From the NCBI RefSeq assembly GCF_024721175.1, contig NZ_CP099399.1:2728001-2792000 (forward strand): 64,000 bases of DNA. Direction: 5' to 3'. Positions 27,498-37,372 of the stretch are shown here, piece by piece. The notes below the pieces were generated by a model that had not been told where the DNA came from, did no database searches, and saw only the letters and a list, made by a program, of their open reading frames with translations. The DNA comes from Rhizobium sp. Pop5 (lineage in GTDB: Bacteria > Pseudomonadota > Alphaproteobacteria > Rhizobiales > Rhizobiaceae). Position numbers and translations under genes: made by a program. The first letter of the stretch is position 1. Each line of letters begins with the position of its first letter.

Positions 27498-28382
27498 TCA
27501 ATGGTCCTTGTTGGCGTAGACCGAGCGCTTCGTCAGATAGATCAGTATCGTGAAGATCGCCAGGAAGATCATGACCATGAAGCCGGTGCGCTTGCGCTCC
27601 TCGAGATGCGGCTCGGCAGCCCACATCAGGAAGGAGGAGACGTCCTTGGCATACTGGGAGACAGTCTGCGGCGAGCCGTCGTCATAGGTCACCTGACCAT
27701 CGGAAAGCGGCTTCGGCATGGCCAGCACGGCAGCGGCATGGAAATACGGGTTGTAGTGCTGGTTCGGCTGAATCTCGAAACCGGCCGGCGGCTCTTCATA
27801 GCCGGTCAGCAGCGAGTAGATGTAGTCCGGGCCGTTTTCCTGATACTGCGTGAAGATGTCGAAGACGAACCGCGGGAAGCCGCGCTCGACCTCACGTGCC
27901 TTGGCGATCAGCGAAAAGTCAGGCGGAGCAGCACCGTTGTTGGAAGCGGCTGCCGCCTCCGCATTCGGGAACGGCGACGGGAAGTGGTCCGAAGGGACCG
28001 CCTTGCGGGTAAACATCTCGCCGCTGGCGTTCGGGCCGTCCTGAACTTCGTAATTCGCCGCGAAAGCCTTCACCTGCGCCTCGTTATAGCCGAGCTCGTC
28101 GAGCATGCGGAAAGGTACGAGGTTCATCGAATGGCAGGCGGAACAGACCTCCGTGTAGACCTTGAGGCCGCGCTGAAGCTGGCCCTTGTCGTAATGGCCG
28201 AACGGACCGGCGAAGGTCCATTCCTGCTCCCTCGGCTCCTTCAGCGGGTAGTGCGGCGTCGCGCCTTGCTCGTGATGGGCCGGAGCCGCACCGTTGGCGG
28301 GCGTCGCCTCCTCGGCCATGACGGCGCTGCCGATACCGGCAGCGACAGCCAGGGAGAGAATGCTTGCAACAAGCTTTTTCAT
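27498..28382 (-). CDS. petC: Cytochrome c1, bc1 complex
   Basis: Heme-c subunit of ubiquinol-cytochrome c reductase, which passes electrons to soluble cytochrome c. 294 aa. Signal peptide (KKLVASILSLAVAAGIGSAV), heme-binding CSACH at about 80-84, a Met ligand region (VLAMPKPLSDGQV), and a C-terminal membrane anchor (FMVMIFLAIFTILIYLT) followed by KRSVYANKDH. Third gene of petABC; ATG 28382 lies 25 bases after petB. Confidence 0.96.
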   Translation of the reverse strand: MKKLVASILSLAVAAGIGSAVMAEEATPANGAAPAHHEQGATPHYPLKEPREQEWTFAGPFGHYDKGQLQRGLKVYTEVCSACHSMNLVPFRMLDELGYNEAQVKAFAANYEVQDGPNASGEMFTRKAVPSDHFPSPFPNAEAAAASNNGAAPPDFSLIAKAREVERGFPRFVFDIFTQYQENGPDYIYSLLTGYEEPPAGFEIQPNQHYNPYFHAAAVLAMPKPLSDGQVTYDDGSPQTVSQYAKDVSSFLMWAAEPHLEERKRTGFMVMIFLAIFTILIYLTKRSVYANKDH

Positions 28383-28407
28383 ATTTCTATTCCTTCCCGT
28401 CGCTCGC

Positions 28408-29676
28408 TCAGGCCGTGGCCGCAGCAACCTTGTTGCGCTTTTCGAGGACCGCTTCGGTGATCGAATTCGGAATGCGGCGCGGTGTTTCCACCAGACCGAG
28501 AACCGGCATCGCGACCAGGAAGAAGGCGAAGTAGAGGAGCGTGCAGATCTGCGAGATCGTGGTGAACAAGCCTTCCGCGGGCTGCGAGCCGAGCCAGCCG
28601 AGGATGATCGCGTTGATCACGAACAGCCAGAAGAACAGCTTGTACCAGGGACGATAAACGGCCGAGCGCACCTTCGAGGTATCGAGCCAGGGCAGGAAGA
28701 ACAGCACGATGATCGCGCCGAACATCACGAGCACGCCGCCGAGCTTGGAGTCGATCGGGCCGACGCTGAAGGTGATCGAGCGCAGCATCGCGTAGAAGGG
28801 CAGGAAGTACCATTCCGGAACGATGTGAGCCGGCGTCTTCAACGGGTCGGCCGGGATGTAGTTGTCGGCATGGCCGAGGAAGTTCGGCAGGTAGAACACG
28901 AAGTAGGCGTAGACCAGCAGGAAGACGGAAACGCCGAGGGCATCCTTCATCGTCGCATAGGGCGTGAAGCGCACCGTGTCGGTCTTCGTCTTGACCTCGA
29001 CGCCCGTCGGGTTCGTCTGGCCGGTGACGTGCAGCGCCCAGATGTGCAGGACGACGACGCCGGCGATCATGAAGGGCAGCAGGTAGTGCAGCGAGAAGAA
29101 GCGGTTCAGCGTCGGCTGATCAACGGCAAAGCCGCCGAGCAGGAACTGCTGGATCCACTCGCCGACCAGAGGGAAGGCCGAGAAGAAGCCGGTGATGACG
29201 GTGGCACCCCAGAAGGACATCTGACCCCAGGGGAGAACGTAGCCCATGAAACCGGTCGCCATCATCAGGAGGTAGATGACGACGCCGAGGATCCAGAGGA
29301 TTTCGCGCGGCGCCTTGTAGGAGCCGTAGTAGAGGCCGCGGGCAATGTGCAGGTAGACGGCGACGAAGAAGAAGGATGCGCCGTTGGCATGCAGGTAACG
29401 CAGGAGCCAGCCGTGGTTGACGTCGCGCATGATCTTTTCAACGGAGTTGAAGGCGATCGTCGTGTCGGCGGCATAATGCATGGCGAGCACAACGCCCGTC
29501 AGAATCTGCACGACCAGCATGACGGCGAGCATGGCGCCGAAGGTATAGGCGTAGTTCAGGTTCCTCGGAACCGGGTATGCAATGAAGCTGTCATAGACCA
29601 TGCGCGGCAACGGAAGGCGCGCATCGACCCATTTTTCCAAGCCGGTTGATGGCTCGTAGCTGGAATGGCCACTCAT
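28408..29676 (-). CDS. petB: Cytochrome b, bc1 complex
   Basis: Diheme membrane subunit that oxidises ubiquinol at the Qo site and reduces quinone at Qi. 422 aa with about eight membrane helices. Heme histidines occur in VVLAMHYAA and [11 protein letters not shown] and again in the middle helix pair; the Qo motif PEWY is present ([17 protein letters not shown]). ATG 29676 follows petA by 14 bases. Confidence 0.97.
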   Translation of the reverse strand: MSGHSSYEPSTGLEKWVDARLPLPRMVYDSFIAYPVPRNLNYAYTFGAMLAVMLVVQILTGVVLAMHYAADTTIAFNSVEKIMRDVNHGWLLRYLHANGASFFFVAVYLHIARGLYYGSYKAPREILWILGVVIYLLMMATGFMGYVLPWGQMSFWGATVITGFFSAFPLVGEWIQQFLLGGFAVDQPTLNRFFSLHYLLPFMIAGVVVLHIWALHVTGQTNPTGVEVKTKTDTVRFTPYATMKDALGVSVFLLVYAYFVFYLPNFLGHADNYIPADPLKTPAHIVPEWYFLPFYAMLRSITFSVGPIDSKLGGVLVMFGAIIVLFFLPWLDTSKVRSAVYRPWYKLFFWLFVINAIILGWLGSQPAEGLFTTISQICTLLYFAFFLVAMPVLGLVETPRRIPNSITEAVLEKRNKVAAATA

Positions 29677-29690
29677 GAATCAGTCTCCCC

Positions 29691-30269
29691 TCAACCGATC
29701 TTGATTTTGGTATCGGACACAAATGAAAAGGTCGGAATCGCCAGGTTCTGCGGTGCAGGACCTTTGCGGATGCGGCCGGCCGTGTCGTAGACCGAGCCAT
29801 GGCAGGGACAGAACCAACCATTGTATTCGCCGGCCTGACCAAGCGGAACGCAGCCGAGATGGGTGCAGGTGCCGATCATGACGATCCAGTTTTCCTTGTC
29901 CTTGCCGCCCGAACGGTCAACACCCGTTGCCTGAGCGTCGGCAGGAAGGTTCGCATTGCGGGCGATCGGATCCTTGAGGTCCGAGAGCGCAACGTCGGCG
30001 GCGGCCTTCACTTCCTCAGGCGTGCGGTTGCGGATGAAGATCGGTTTGCCGCGCCATTTGACCGTCAGCGACATGCCGGGCGTAAGGCTCGCGACATCGA
30101 CTTCGATGGAAGCGAGCGCCAGTGTCGACGCATCCGGGCGCATCTGATCGATGAACGGCCAGGCAACCGCAACGGCGCCGACCGCACCAGCCATGCCCGT
30201 GGTGAGATAAAGGAAATCACGGCGAGTGGGCTCTGTTGAAGCCTCGCTTGTCGTTACGTGTTCGCTCAC
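29691..30269 (-). CDS. petA: Rieske iron-sulfur subunit, bc1 complex
   Basis: The [2Fe-2S] subunit that takes the first electron from ubiquinol. 192 aa, with a twin-arginine-like leader and membrane anchor (TRRDFLYLTTGMAGAVGAVA). The cluster ligands are seen in GTCTHLGCVPLG and WFCPCHGSVYD. A GTG start at 30269 with GAGGAT upstream is used. First gene of the operon; the promoter should lie in the 286 bases shared with the divergent nuclease gene. Confidence 0.95.
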   Translation of the reverse strand: MSEHVTTSEASTEPTRRDFLYLTTGMAGAVGAVAVAWPFIDQMRPDASTLALASIEVDVASLTPGMSLTVKWRGKPIFIRNRTPEEVKAAADVALSDLKDPIARNANLPADAQATGVDRSGGKDKENWIVMIGTCTHLGCVPLGQAGEYNGWFCPCHGSVYDTAGRIRKGPAPQNLAIPTFSFVSDTKIKIG

Positions 30270-30555
30270 GGCTTATCCATCCTCTGCGCAATTGTCGCGG
30301 AATTCCGCCCTGCCCCCTTTACCGGCGAATCTCTCTGGACACAATTCGGCCATAGATTCCCCGGCAATCCGGCGCGTTCTATGCTTGATCGCAAATTATG
30401 TCCAGCCTTGACAAGGGGATGAGGGCACAATGTCGCGGGAAATTTCGGATGAATTTTTTAAGGCAAATACCGGCTTGCCATTATGCTGCATTGCAACAAA
30501 AAACCCGTCGTGATAGGCGCTGTCGCAATCACGCAAGCTAGCCGGACCAGAGCGG

Positions 30556-31488
30556 ATGAGAGACACGATTTTTTGCGTATTCAGCGTCCTCACGACACTC
30601 GTCCTTGCCGTCGTGTCGCTGCGTTACGTCAAAGATTTCTATCTACTTTCCTTCTTTTACAGCTTCCAGCTCCATCTGGCGGTGGCTGCGGCGGTCGCCT
30701 CCATCGCGGCCCTTCTCGTCAAGCGGCACTGGTATGGCTTTCTGACGCTCGGCGTATCGATCCCCCTCGCCGTCCATGGCCTCCTGATGACGCGCGAATT
30801 CGTCGAACCAACAGTCGAGGAGAACCGTCCGGCTCTTTTCCGGCTGATGTCCTTCAACATCGAGAACGATAATTTCGCAAACGGCCCTGCGATCGCCGAC
30901 ATGGTCATCGCCTCGGGCGCCGACGTCGTCAACATCCTGGAGGCCGAGCCGCTGCTGTCGGAACTGCCGCGGTTCTTGAAAACCTATCCCTATTACGTCG
31001 GCTGCGGTGTCGGCATGGAGCAATGCGATACGCTCGTCCTGTCGAAGCGCCCGCTGATCGAACCCCGCATCCGCAGTCTTGGCCTGCTCTGGCGCAACCG
31101 GCTGACGGTCTCGACCATCGATTTCAACGGCACGAAGGTCAATTTCCTCGCCGCGCACCTGACCAAACCTTATTATGACGAATTCCACGGCCTTGAGATC
31201 GAAGATCTCGACGAGATTATCCCTACCCTGCCGGGGCCGCTCGTTCTTGCCGGCGATTTCAACACGTCGATTCTGGCGCCCGACGTGCAGTATCTCATGC
31301 GCAGACAGGGCCTGGGCACGGTGTCGCTGGAGCCCGCGACATGGCCGATCATCGCCGGTCCCTTCGGCATTCCGATCGACCACATCTTCTCCAAAGCGCC
31401 TCTGCGTCTGAAATCGGTCAGCCGCATCAAGGACGGCTTCGGCTCAAATCATTTTGGCCTCATGGCGGAATTTGTCGTCGATCCCTAA
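30556..31488 (+). CDS. Membrane-anchored endonuclease/exonuclease/phosphatase-family protein
   Basis: A 310 aa protein with two or three N-terminal hydrophobic segments (about 1-25, 30-75) and a C-terminal domain of the EEP (DNase I / IMPase-like) fold: LMSFNIENDNF, VVNILEAEP, DTLVLSKRPL, VNFLAAHLTKPY, LAGDFNTS, and a final IDHIFSK with GSNHFGLMAEF. The chief catalytic Glu, Asp and His positions of the family are present. Its last 45 bases overlap the 3-prime end of the ABC exporter on the other strand. Activity on DNA, RNA or phosphoesters cannot be told from the sequence. Confidence 0.85.
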   Translation: MRDTIFCVFSVLTTLVLAVVSLRYVKDFYLLSFFYSFQLHLAVAAAVASIAALLVKRHWYGFLTLGVSIPLAVHGLLMTREFVEPTVEENRPALFRLMSFNIENDNFANGPAIADMVIASGADVVNILEAEPLLSELPRFLKTYPYYVGCGVGMEQCDTLVLSKRPLIEPRIRSLGLLWRNRLTVSTIDFNGTKVNFLAAHLTKPYYDEFHGLEIEDLDEIIPTLPGPLVLAGDFNTSILAPDVQYLMRRQGLGTVSLEPATWPIIAGPFGIPIDHIFSKAPLRLKSVSRIKDGFGSNHFGLMAEFVVDP

Positions 31489-33357
31489 GCCCTGATCCTC
31501 GTCCGTCGCCAGGAAGCCGCCGGACTGGCGTGCCCAGAGTTCGGCATAGAGCCCGCCGCGCGAAAGCAGTTCGTCATGGCTTCCCTCCTCGATGATTCGG
31601 CCGAGATCGACGACGATCAGGCGGTCGAGCGCGGCGATCGTCGATAGCCGATGGGCGATCGCGAGCACCGTCTTGCCCTCCATGATCCGATGGAGATTGG
31701 ACTGGATCGCCTCTTCCACTTCCGAATCGAGCGCCGAGGTCGCTTCGTCGAGCACGAGGATCGGCGCATCCTTCAGCATGACGCGGGCAATGGCGATGCG
31801 CTGGCGCTGCCCGCCCGACAGCTTGACGCCGCGCTCGCCGACATGCGCATCGAAGCCTTTGCGGCCCTGCTGATCCTGCAGGCGGGAAATGAAGTCGATG
31901 GCCTCGGCGCGTCTCGCCGCCTCGATCAACCGCTCCTCGCCGGCATCCGGCCGCCCGAACAGAATATTGTCGCGCACCGAACGATGCAGCAGCGAGGTAT
32001 CCTGGCTGACGACGCCGATCTGCATTCTGAGCGATTCCTGCGTCACGGCCGATATATCCTGGCCGTCGACGAGGATCTGCCCGCCCTGGATATCGTAGAG
32101 GCGCAGCAGCAGGTTCATCAGCGTCGATTTGCCGGCGCCCGAACGCCCGACGATGCCGACCTTCTCGCCCGCGCGGATGGTCAGGGAGAAATTCTTGACG
32201 ACGGGCTCATGACCCTTGCCGTATTGGAAGGAAACATTGTCGAAGCGGATGCCGGGCTGCCGGATCACCAGGTTCTTCGCGTCGGGCCGATCGACGAGTC
32301 CGAGCGGCTGGGAGATGAGCTCGGCGGCATTCTGGATGGTGCCGAGATTGCGCATGATGCCGTTGAACTGCGTCATCAGCCGTCCGAGCAGGAAATTCAG
32401 CCTGAGCACCAGCGCCAGCGAGAAGGCCACCGCGCCGGAACTGACGAGGCCGCGCAGCCAAAGATCGACGCTCAGGCCCGCCATCGTCACGATCATCAGG
32501 CCGGAGAGCAGCGCCATCGAGGCCCGAACACCTGTGATGAACCGCGTGAAGCGCAGCACCGAGTCCTGAAAGATGTCGAAGCCCTGCCGCATGTAGCGGT
32601 CGCTCTCCTCGTCGCGCGCAAAGAGCTTGAGCGTCTGCATGTTGCTGTAGGAATCGACCATCCGCCCGTTCAGCATCGATCCGGCTTCCGCCGTTTCGCG
32701 GGAGTGATGGCGGATTTTCGGAACGAAATGGCGGGCGAGCAGGCTGAAGGCGCCGAGCCAGAACAGAACGACGGCGGCAAGTGAGTAGTCCAGCCGGGCG
32801 ACGAGCGCGAGCGTCGTGACGGCATAGATGCCGACAAACCAGACGCTTTCCATCAGCGACGTGACGAGATCGCCGGTCGCCTGCCCGGCCGACCAGACCT
32901 TGGTGACGATGCGCCCGGAGAAATCGCTCTGAAAGAACGACAAAGACTGCCTGGAGACGTGGAGATAGGATTGCCAACGTGCTAGATTGTAGAAGCCGGG
33001 CGTGATGACTTGCTGGTCGACCAGCGCGATCAGGAAGGCAACGACGAAGCGCACGATGCCGATGAGGGCGAGCATGCCGAACAGCTCGCCGCCATGGGCT
33101 GCAAGGAGGCCGCTCCAGCCGGCGCCGGGCGTGATGCTGGCGAGGATGTCGACCAGCCGGCCGACGAACCAGAAGAGCGCGGCCTCGATGGCCGCCGATG
33201 CGCCGCCGAGAATGAGCATGGCGATGAACGGCATCTTCGCCTGGCCGATATAGAACCGGATGAACCCGAGCGTTCCACGCGGCGGCTGGAGATTGGCGCG
33301 CGGACGAAAGGGATCGATCCAGGTTTCGAACAGGTGGAGTATGGGGCGCAGGAACAT
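31444..33357 (-). CDS. ABC exporter, fused membrane and ATPase domains (1)
   Basis: A 637 aa half-transporter of the MsbA/ATM type. Six membrane helices lie within about 40-330. The ATPase domain begins near 365: Walker A GRSGAGKST (404-412), Q-loop VVSQDTSLLHRS, signature LSGGQRQR (513-520), Walker B ILVLDEATSALDSE, and H-loop AHRLST. ATG 33357 is chosen because the upstream frame is antisense to an antitoxin gene. A close paralogue follows at 34472-36328; together they may form a heterodimeric pump. The substrate is unknown. Confidence 0.9.
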   Translation of the reverse strand: MFLRPILHLFETWIDPFRPRANLQPPRGTLGFIRFYIGQAKMPFIAMLILGGASAAIEAALFWFVGRLVDILASITPGAGWSGLLAAHGGELFGMLALIGIVRFVVAFLIALVDQQVITPGFYNLARWQSYLHVSRQSLSFFQSDFSGRIVTKVWSAGQATGDLVTSLMESVWFVGIYAVTTLALVARLDYSLAAVVLFWLGAFSLLARHFVPKIRHHSRETAEAGSMLNGRMVDSYSNMQTLKLFARDEESDRYMRQGFDIFQDSVLRFTRFITGVRASMALLSGLMIVTMAGLSVDLWLRGLVSSGAVAFSLALVLRLNFLLGRLMTQFNGIMRNLGTIQNAAELISQPLGLVDRPDAKNLVIRQPGIRFDNVSFQYGKGHEPVVKNFSLTIRAGEKVGIVGRSGAGKSTLMNLLLRLYDIQGGQILVDGQDISAVTQESLRMQIGVVSQDTSLLHRSVRDNILFGRPDAGEERLIEAARRAEAIDFISRLQDQQGRKGFDAHVGERGVKLSGGQRQRIAIARVMLKDAPILVLDEATSALDSEVEEAIQSNLHRIMEGKTVLAIAHRLSTIAALDRLIVVDLGRIIEEGSHDELLSRGGLYAELWARQSGGFLATDEDQGLGIDDKFRHEAKMI

Positions 33358-33523
33358 GGGAAACGATATAGGCGGATCGAAGGGTGCGGCAAAGGGAATG
33401 AAAAGCGGACGCAACCTTATATTTTCGTAATTATCGGTAACATCGGCGGCATCACCATTGATTGCTCCCGAGCCCGTCACAATCTGACGATACGATCGCG
33501 CTTCATCACCGGAGAGAGGGTCC

Positions 33524-33754
33524 ATGGAAACGAAAATGCTCGATGCGCATATTCCGCTTCCGCTTGCCGAACGGCTCGATGCCATGGCTATCGACCTGGC
33601 ACAGCCGCGCGATGAAATCGTCACCGAAGCCCTTACCGCCTGGCTCGACCGCGAAGAGCGCCGCCGCATCGCCGCGCTGCGCACGATAGCGGCCGCCAAC
33701 ACCATCGTTGTCGTCGAACACGACCGCGTGATCGACTGGGCCGACAGCCTTTGA
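33524..33754 (+). CDS. Ribbon-helix-helix (CopG/ParD-like) protein, possibly a solitary antitoxin
   Basis: A 76 aa protein. The N-terminal 45 residues fit a ribbon-helix-helix: IPLPLAERLDAMAIDLAQPR then EIVTEALTAWLDRE; the acidic/hydrophobic tail (TIVVVEHDRVIDWADSL) resembles an antitoxin's toxin-binding end. No intact toxin frame follows on the same strand; the next toxin-like gene is on the other strand with its own antitoxin. ATG 33524 used. It may be an orphan antitoxin or a small regulator. Confidence 0.78.
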   Translation: METKMLDAHIPLPLAERLDAMAIDLAQPRDEIVTEALTAWLDREERRRIAALRTIAAANTIVVVEHDRVIDWADSL

Positions 33755-33795
33755 ATGGACGGCGTGCGCAAGCGCCGCATCCTTGCCGGCGCGCG

Positions 33796-34108
33796 TCAAT
33801 TTCCGCCAAGAATACCGATAACATCTCGACGTCCATGCAGGACACGTATGATCGTAACCAATTCAATTTCAACGATATAGTAGGCGCGAATATCTTCGAA
33901 ACCGGGAACGGGCCAAGATCTTATGCCGATGAGATTTGAATTGCCGAATGCCCGGCGTGCCGGAATTCGGATATTCCAGAAGACGGATGAAAGACTGCTC
34001 AGCGGCATCCAGGAACCGCAGAGCGGGTTCCTCTCCGGCATGTTTCGAGAGATAGGAGAACTGCAACAGGATATCGTTGAGAGCTGCCGGTTTGACGGCA
34101 AGCTTCAC
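33796..34108 (-). pseudogene. RelE/ParE-family toxin interrupted by a frameshift
   Basis: The first frame, from GTG 34108, gives LSKHAGEEPALRFLDAAEQS and EYPNSGTPG, the N-terminal half of ParE; the second frame, ending at 33796, gives GNSNLIGIRSWPVPGFEDIR, YYIV and IIRVLHGRRDV, the C-terminal half. The break is around 33960: adding one C so that it reads CCGCGGGCA restores ...SGTPRAFGNSNL. GTGA overlap with the intact ParD antitoxin shows the original operon. As written, the toxin lacks its C-terminal catalytic half and should be inactive. A base-calling error is possible. Confidence 0.8.
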
Positions 34109-34374
34109 GGCGATTTCTTCTTGCTCTGCGCAGCCAGCAGCTGCGCGGCTTCTTTTCTCAGATCGCTCCAGAATGCAGGCGTCGCCTCTACGGCGTCGCC
34201 CGACGCCAGGCCCTCGAGCAGCAAAGCCTCGAGCCGCGCCTCGTTTTCGCGTTCCTGCGCCTCGCGAACGAGGCCGCGGAAATATTCGCTGACATTACCA
34301 TAGCCTTTGCTCGCCATCTGGCTTTCGACAAAAGCCTTGAGACTGTCAGGCAATGAGATCGTCACGGTCGCCAT
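34105..34374 (-). CDS. ParD-family antitoxin
   Basis: An 89 aa type II antitoxin. Ribbon-helix-helix at the N-terminus (TVTISLPDSLKAFVESQM) then KGYGNVSEYFRGLVREAQ, classical ParD text, and an acidic C-terminal helix that would wrap the toxin. ATG 34374 is chosen over an ATG two codons earlier. Its stop overlaps the start of the broken ParE gene. In the absence of toxin it would remain a DNA-binding autorepressor. Confidence 0.9.
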   Translation of the reverse strand: MATVTISLPDSLKAFVESQMASKGYGNVSEYFRGLVREAQERENEARLEALLLEGLASGDAVEATPAFWSDLRKEAAQLLAAQSKKKSP

Positions 34375-34471
34375 AAGCAATTCCTCGTCGATATCAGCGA
34401 GCCTAACATAGCTTCTTAACTGTTCTCAACGGTTAAGAAGTCCTCCCCGCTCGCGCCGGGAGGGCCTATTC

Positions 34472-36328
34472 TTACTCCGCCGCCTCTTCCGTCTCCTCGG
34501 CGTGATCGGAGAGGAAGCCGCCGGACTGGCGGTTCCAGAGGTCGGCATAGATGCCGCCGCCCTCGATCAGTTCGCCATGCGACCCGGCCTCGATGATCCG
34601 GCCCTTGTCGAGCACGATCAGCCGGTCCATCTCCGTCAGCGTCGAAAGCCGGTGGGCGATCGCGATCACCGTCTTGCCCTCCATCAGGGCGAAGAGGTTC
34701 TCCTGGATCGCCGCCTCGACTTCTGAATCGAGCGCCGAGGTCGCCTCGTCGAGCACCAGGATCGGCGCGTCCTTCAGGAAGACGCGGGCGATCGCGATGC
34801 GCTGCCGCTGACCGCCTGACAGTTTGACGCCGCGTTCGCCGACCTGGGCGTCGAGGCCCTGGCGGCCCTGCATGTCGACGAGCCCTTCGATGAACTCCCA
34901 GGCATTGGCGCGCTTGGCCGCCTCGATCACCTCGGCATCGGTCGCCTCCGGCCGGCCGTAGGCGATGTTATCGCGGATCGAGCGGTGCAGCAGCGAGGTG
35001 TCCTGCGTCACCACGCCGATCAGCGAACGCAGGCTCTCCTGCGAGACGCCTGAGATATCCTGCCCGTCGATGATGATGCGGCCGGCTTCCAGGTCGTAGA
35101 AGCGCAGGAGCAGGCTCATCAGTGTCGTCTTGCCGGCGCCCGAGCGGCCGACCAGACCCACCTTTTCGCCCGCCTTGATGTCGAGCGACAGGCTGTCGAT
35201 GACACCCTTGGTCTTGCCGTAATGGAAGCGGATGCGATCGTAGTGGATCGCGCCCTTCTTCGCCGTCAGGGTCGGCGCACCCGGCTTGTCGACGATGTCG
35301 TGCTGCTTGCTCATCATCTCCATGCCGTCGTAGACCGTGCCGATATTCTCGAACAGCGCCGAGACTTCCCACATGATCCATTGCGACATGCCGTTGACGC
35401 GCATGGCAAGGCCGATGGCGATCGCGATCGCGCCGACCGAGATCGCCCCGTTGAGCCAGAACCAGATCGACAGGCCCGAGACGACGAAGAGCGCCACGCA
35501 GTTGTTCACGTAGACGCTGATGTGGAAAAGCGTCACCTTGCGCATCTGCCTGTGCACGGTCTGCAGGAACTCGTCCATGCCCTCCTTGGCATAAACCTCC
35601 TCGCGGCCCGCATGCGAAAACAGCTTGACGGTCGCGATGTTCGTATAGCTGTCGACCACGCGCCCCGTCATCATCGAGCGCGCATCGGCCTGCATCGCCG
35701 CGATCTTGCGAAGCCGCGGCACGAAATAGGCGACGATGCCGATATAGATGGCGAGCCAGACGAGGATCGGGATCATCAGCCGCCAGTCGGCCGCCGCGAT
35801 CACGATGATCATCGTCAGGAAATAGCTGACGACATAGACGAAGACGTCGAGGATCTTCATGACAGTTTCGCGCACGGCAAGCGAGGTCTGCATCACCTTG
35901 GTCGCGACGCGCCCGGCGAACTCGTTGGCGAAGAACGTCATGCTGTGGCGCAGCAGGAAGCGATGCATCTGCCAGCGCGCGATCATCGGATAGTTGCCAA
36001 GCAGCATCTGGTGCATGATGAGCGAGTCCAGGCCGGCCGCCACCGGCAAGCCGACCAGCACCAGCGCCGCCATCCAGAAAAGCTTGTGGCCTTCCGTCTG
36101 CAGGAATGTGGCGCGGTCGGCGTTCGTCAGCCAGTCGACGATGTCGCCGAGGAACTGGAAGAGCGCTACTTCACCGACGGCGATCGACGCCGTCAGCACG
36201 GCCATCACGCCGAGCCAGGGCGCAGCCGGCTTGCTGTAATGCCAGCAGAAGGCAAAGAGACCTTTCGGCGGGGCCACCGGCTCCTCGCTCGGAAAGGGAT
36301 TGAGTCTCTGTTCAAACCAGCCAAACAT
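34472..36328 (-). CDS. ABC exporter, fused membrane and ATPase domains (2)
   Basis: A 618 aa half-transporter, paralogue of the exporter at 31444-33357; both share the segment VGRSGAGKTTLM/STLM, SQDTSLLHRS, VGERGVKLSGGQRQRIAIAR and the ending NRQSGGFL/ARQSGGFL. Six membrane helices precede the ATPase domain, which has Walker A GRSGAGKTT, signature LSGGQ, Walker B ILVLDEATSALDSE and H-loop AHRLST. ATG 36328. The toxin-antitoxin genes lie between the two paralogues. A role in export of a lipid, peptide or drug is inferred from the family. Confidence 0.9.
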   Translation of the reverse strand: MFGWFEQRLNPFPSEEPVAPPKGLFAFCWHYSKPAAPWLGVMAVLTASIAVGEVALFQFLGDIVDWLTNADRATFLQTEGHKLFWMAALVLVGLPVAAGLDSLIMHQMLLGNYPMIARWQMHRFLLRHSMTFFANEFAGRVATKVMQTSLAVRETVMKILDVFVYVVSYFLTMIIVIAAADWRLMIPILVWLAIYIGIVAYFVPRLRKIAAMQADARSMMTGRVVDSYTNIATVKLFSHAGREEVYAKEGMDEFLQTVHRQMRKVTLFHISVYVNNCVALFVVSGLSIWFWLNGAISVGAIAIAIGLAMRVNGMSQWIMWEVSALFENIGTVYDGMEMMSKQHDIVDKPGAPTLTAKKGAIHYDRIRFHYGKTKGVIDSLSLDIKAGEKVGLVGRSGAGKTTLMSLLLRFYDLEAGRIIIDGQDISGVSQESLRSLIGVVTQDTSLLHRSIRDNIAYGRPEATDAEVIEAAKRANAWEFIEGLVDMQGRQGLDAQVGERGVKLSGGQRQRIAIARVFLKDAPILVLDEATSALDSEVEAAIQENLFALMEGKTVIAIAHRLSTLTEMDRLIVLDKGRIIEAGSHGELIEGGGIYADLWNRQSGGFLSDHAEETEEAAE

Positions 36329-36713
36329 GAAATTGCTCCGAAACCTCAGCGTTCCGGCTCCCGGCTTCGCGCCATCCCAGCGCCACGCAAGCACATATGG
36401 GATCCGGACGTTCTAAGGGCGAGGCTCACACAGCCGCGCAATGCATCAAAAGGGGAATTTTTAGAAGGAAGCCCGCTCTAGCGGCGCCATGTCGCCTTGA
36501 CCGGCATCACGGCGGGAAAGCGCATAATGAGCAAAATATTCATGTGGCCCTCCCTGCTGGCGATTGAAGACGTGCATGCATAACGCGAAAAGCGCGAAAC
36601 TTCCAGCCCTGGGATGGCGCAAATTGAATGTTTCCGGGCCAAACCACGCCCTGTTGCGCCGAAATCACAGTTATATTAGGCCTCTCGCGGCGAAACGAAA
36701 CAAACGGCGCGAA
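36329..36713. other. Divergent intergenic region, ABC exporter 2 and trmL
   Basis: 385 bases with no protein-like frame that I can support. It must contain the promoters for the minus-strand exporter and for trmL. I see no clear regulatory motif or RNA gene. Confidence 0.35.
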
Positions 36714-37175
36714 ATGACAAACCTCAGATTGGCACTCTACCAGCCTGATATCCCAGGCAATACGGGCACGATCCTGCGTCTTGCCGCCTGCCTCGGCTTC
36801 GCCGTCGATCTGATCGAGCCCGCTGGCTTCGACGTCTCCGACCGCAACCTGAAACGATCAGGCATGGATTATATCGCCGCGGCCGCGCTCACGCGCCATG
36901 TCAACTGGGACAGCTTCGAGGCATGGCGCGCGACAACAGGGCGCCGCCTCATCCTCGCCTCGACCAAGGCCGCGGATCGCTACACCGACCTTGCTTTCCG
37001 TTCGGACGACATCCTGCTTTTCGGCCGCGAAAGCGCCGGCGTGCCGGATCACGTCCATGAAAAGGCCGATGCCCGCATCCTGATCCCAATGGTCGAAGGC
37101 CAGCGCTCGATCAACGTCGCCGTCTCGGCGGCGATGATCGTCGGCGAGGCGATGCGCCAGACCGTCTGGGCTTGA
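36714..37175 (+). CDS. trmL: tRNA (cytidine/uridine-34-2'-O)-methyltransferase
   Basis: Methylates the wobble ribose of tRNA-Leu isoacceptors. 153 aa SPOUT-fold protein of normal length: LALYQPDIPGNTGTILRLAA (N-terminal signature), DLIEPAGFDVSDRNLKRSGMDY, LLFGRESAGVPD and the knot region RSINVAVSAAMIVGEAMRQ. ATG 36714 starts at the fold; longer upstream frames are not family-like. Confidence 0.95.
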   Translation: MTNLRLALYQPDIPGNTGTILRLAACLGFAVDLIEPAGFDVSDRNLKRSGMDYIAAAALTRHVNWDSFEAWRATTGRRLILASTKAADRYTDLAFRSDDILLFGRESAGVPDHVHEKADARILIPMVEGQRSINVAVSAAMIVGEAMRQTVWA

Positions 37176-37372
37176 TCGGCGCCGGCTTCGACCGATGTGC
37201 CGATCTCTTCCGGAATGTCGCAAACCGGCGTTGCCGATCAGCAAAAACGGCTTATATTCATTAGCCGAGCAATCAAAAAGATTCGCACAGATTCCATGAT
37301 TTCAACGGTTTGAGGCAGAAAAGCCCGGGCCTTCATTTCTCCAGACATAGAAAGAAGAATAAAAACAAGGAA

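Noticed and set aside
33751..33939. Possible toxin downstream of the orphan ribbon-helix-helix protein
   Set aside because: The frame continues into antisense of ParE and has no toxin motif; at most a decayed trace.
36564..36713. N-terminal extension of trmL
   Set aside because: The extra 50 codons do not resemble the SPOUT family and the fold begins right after ATG 36714.
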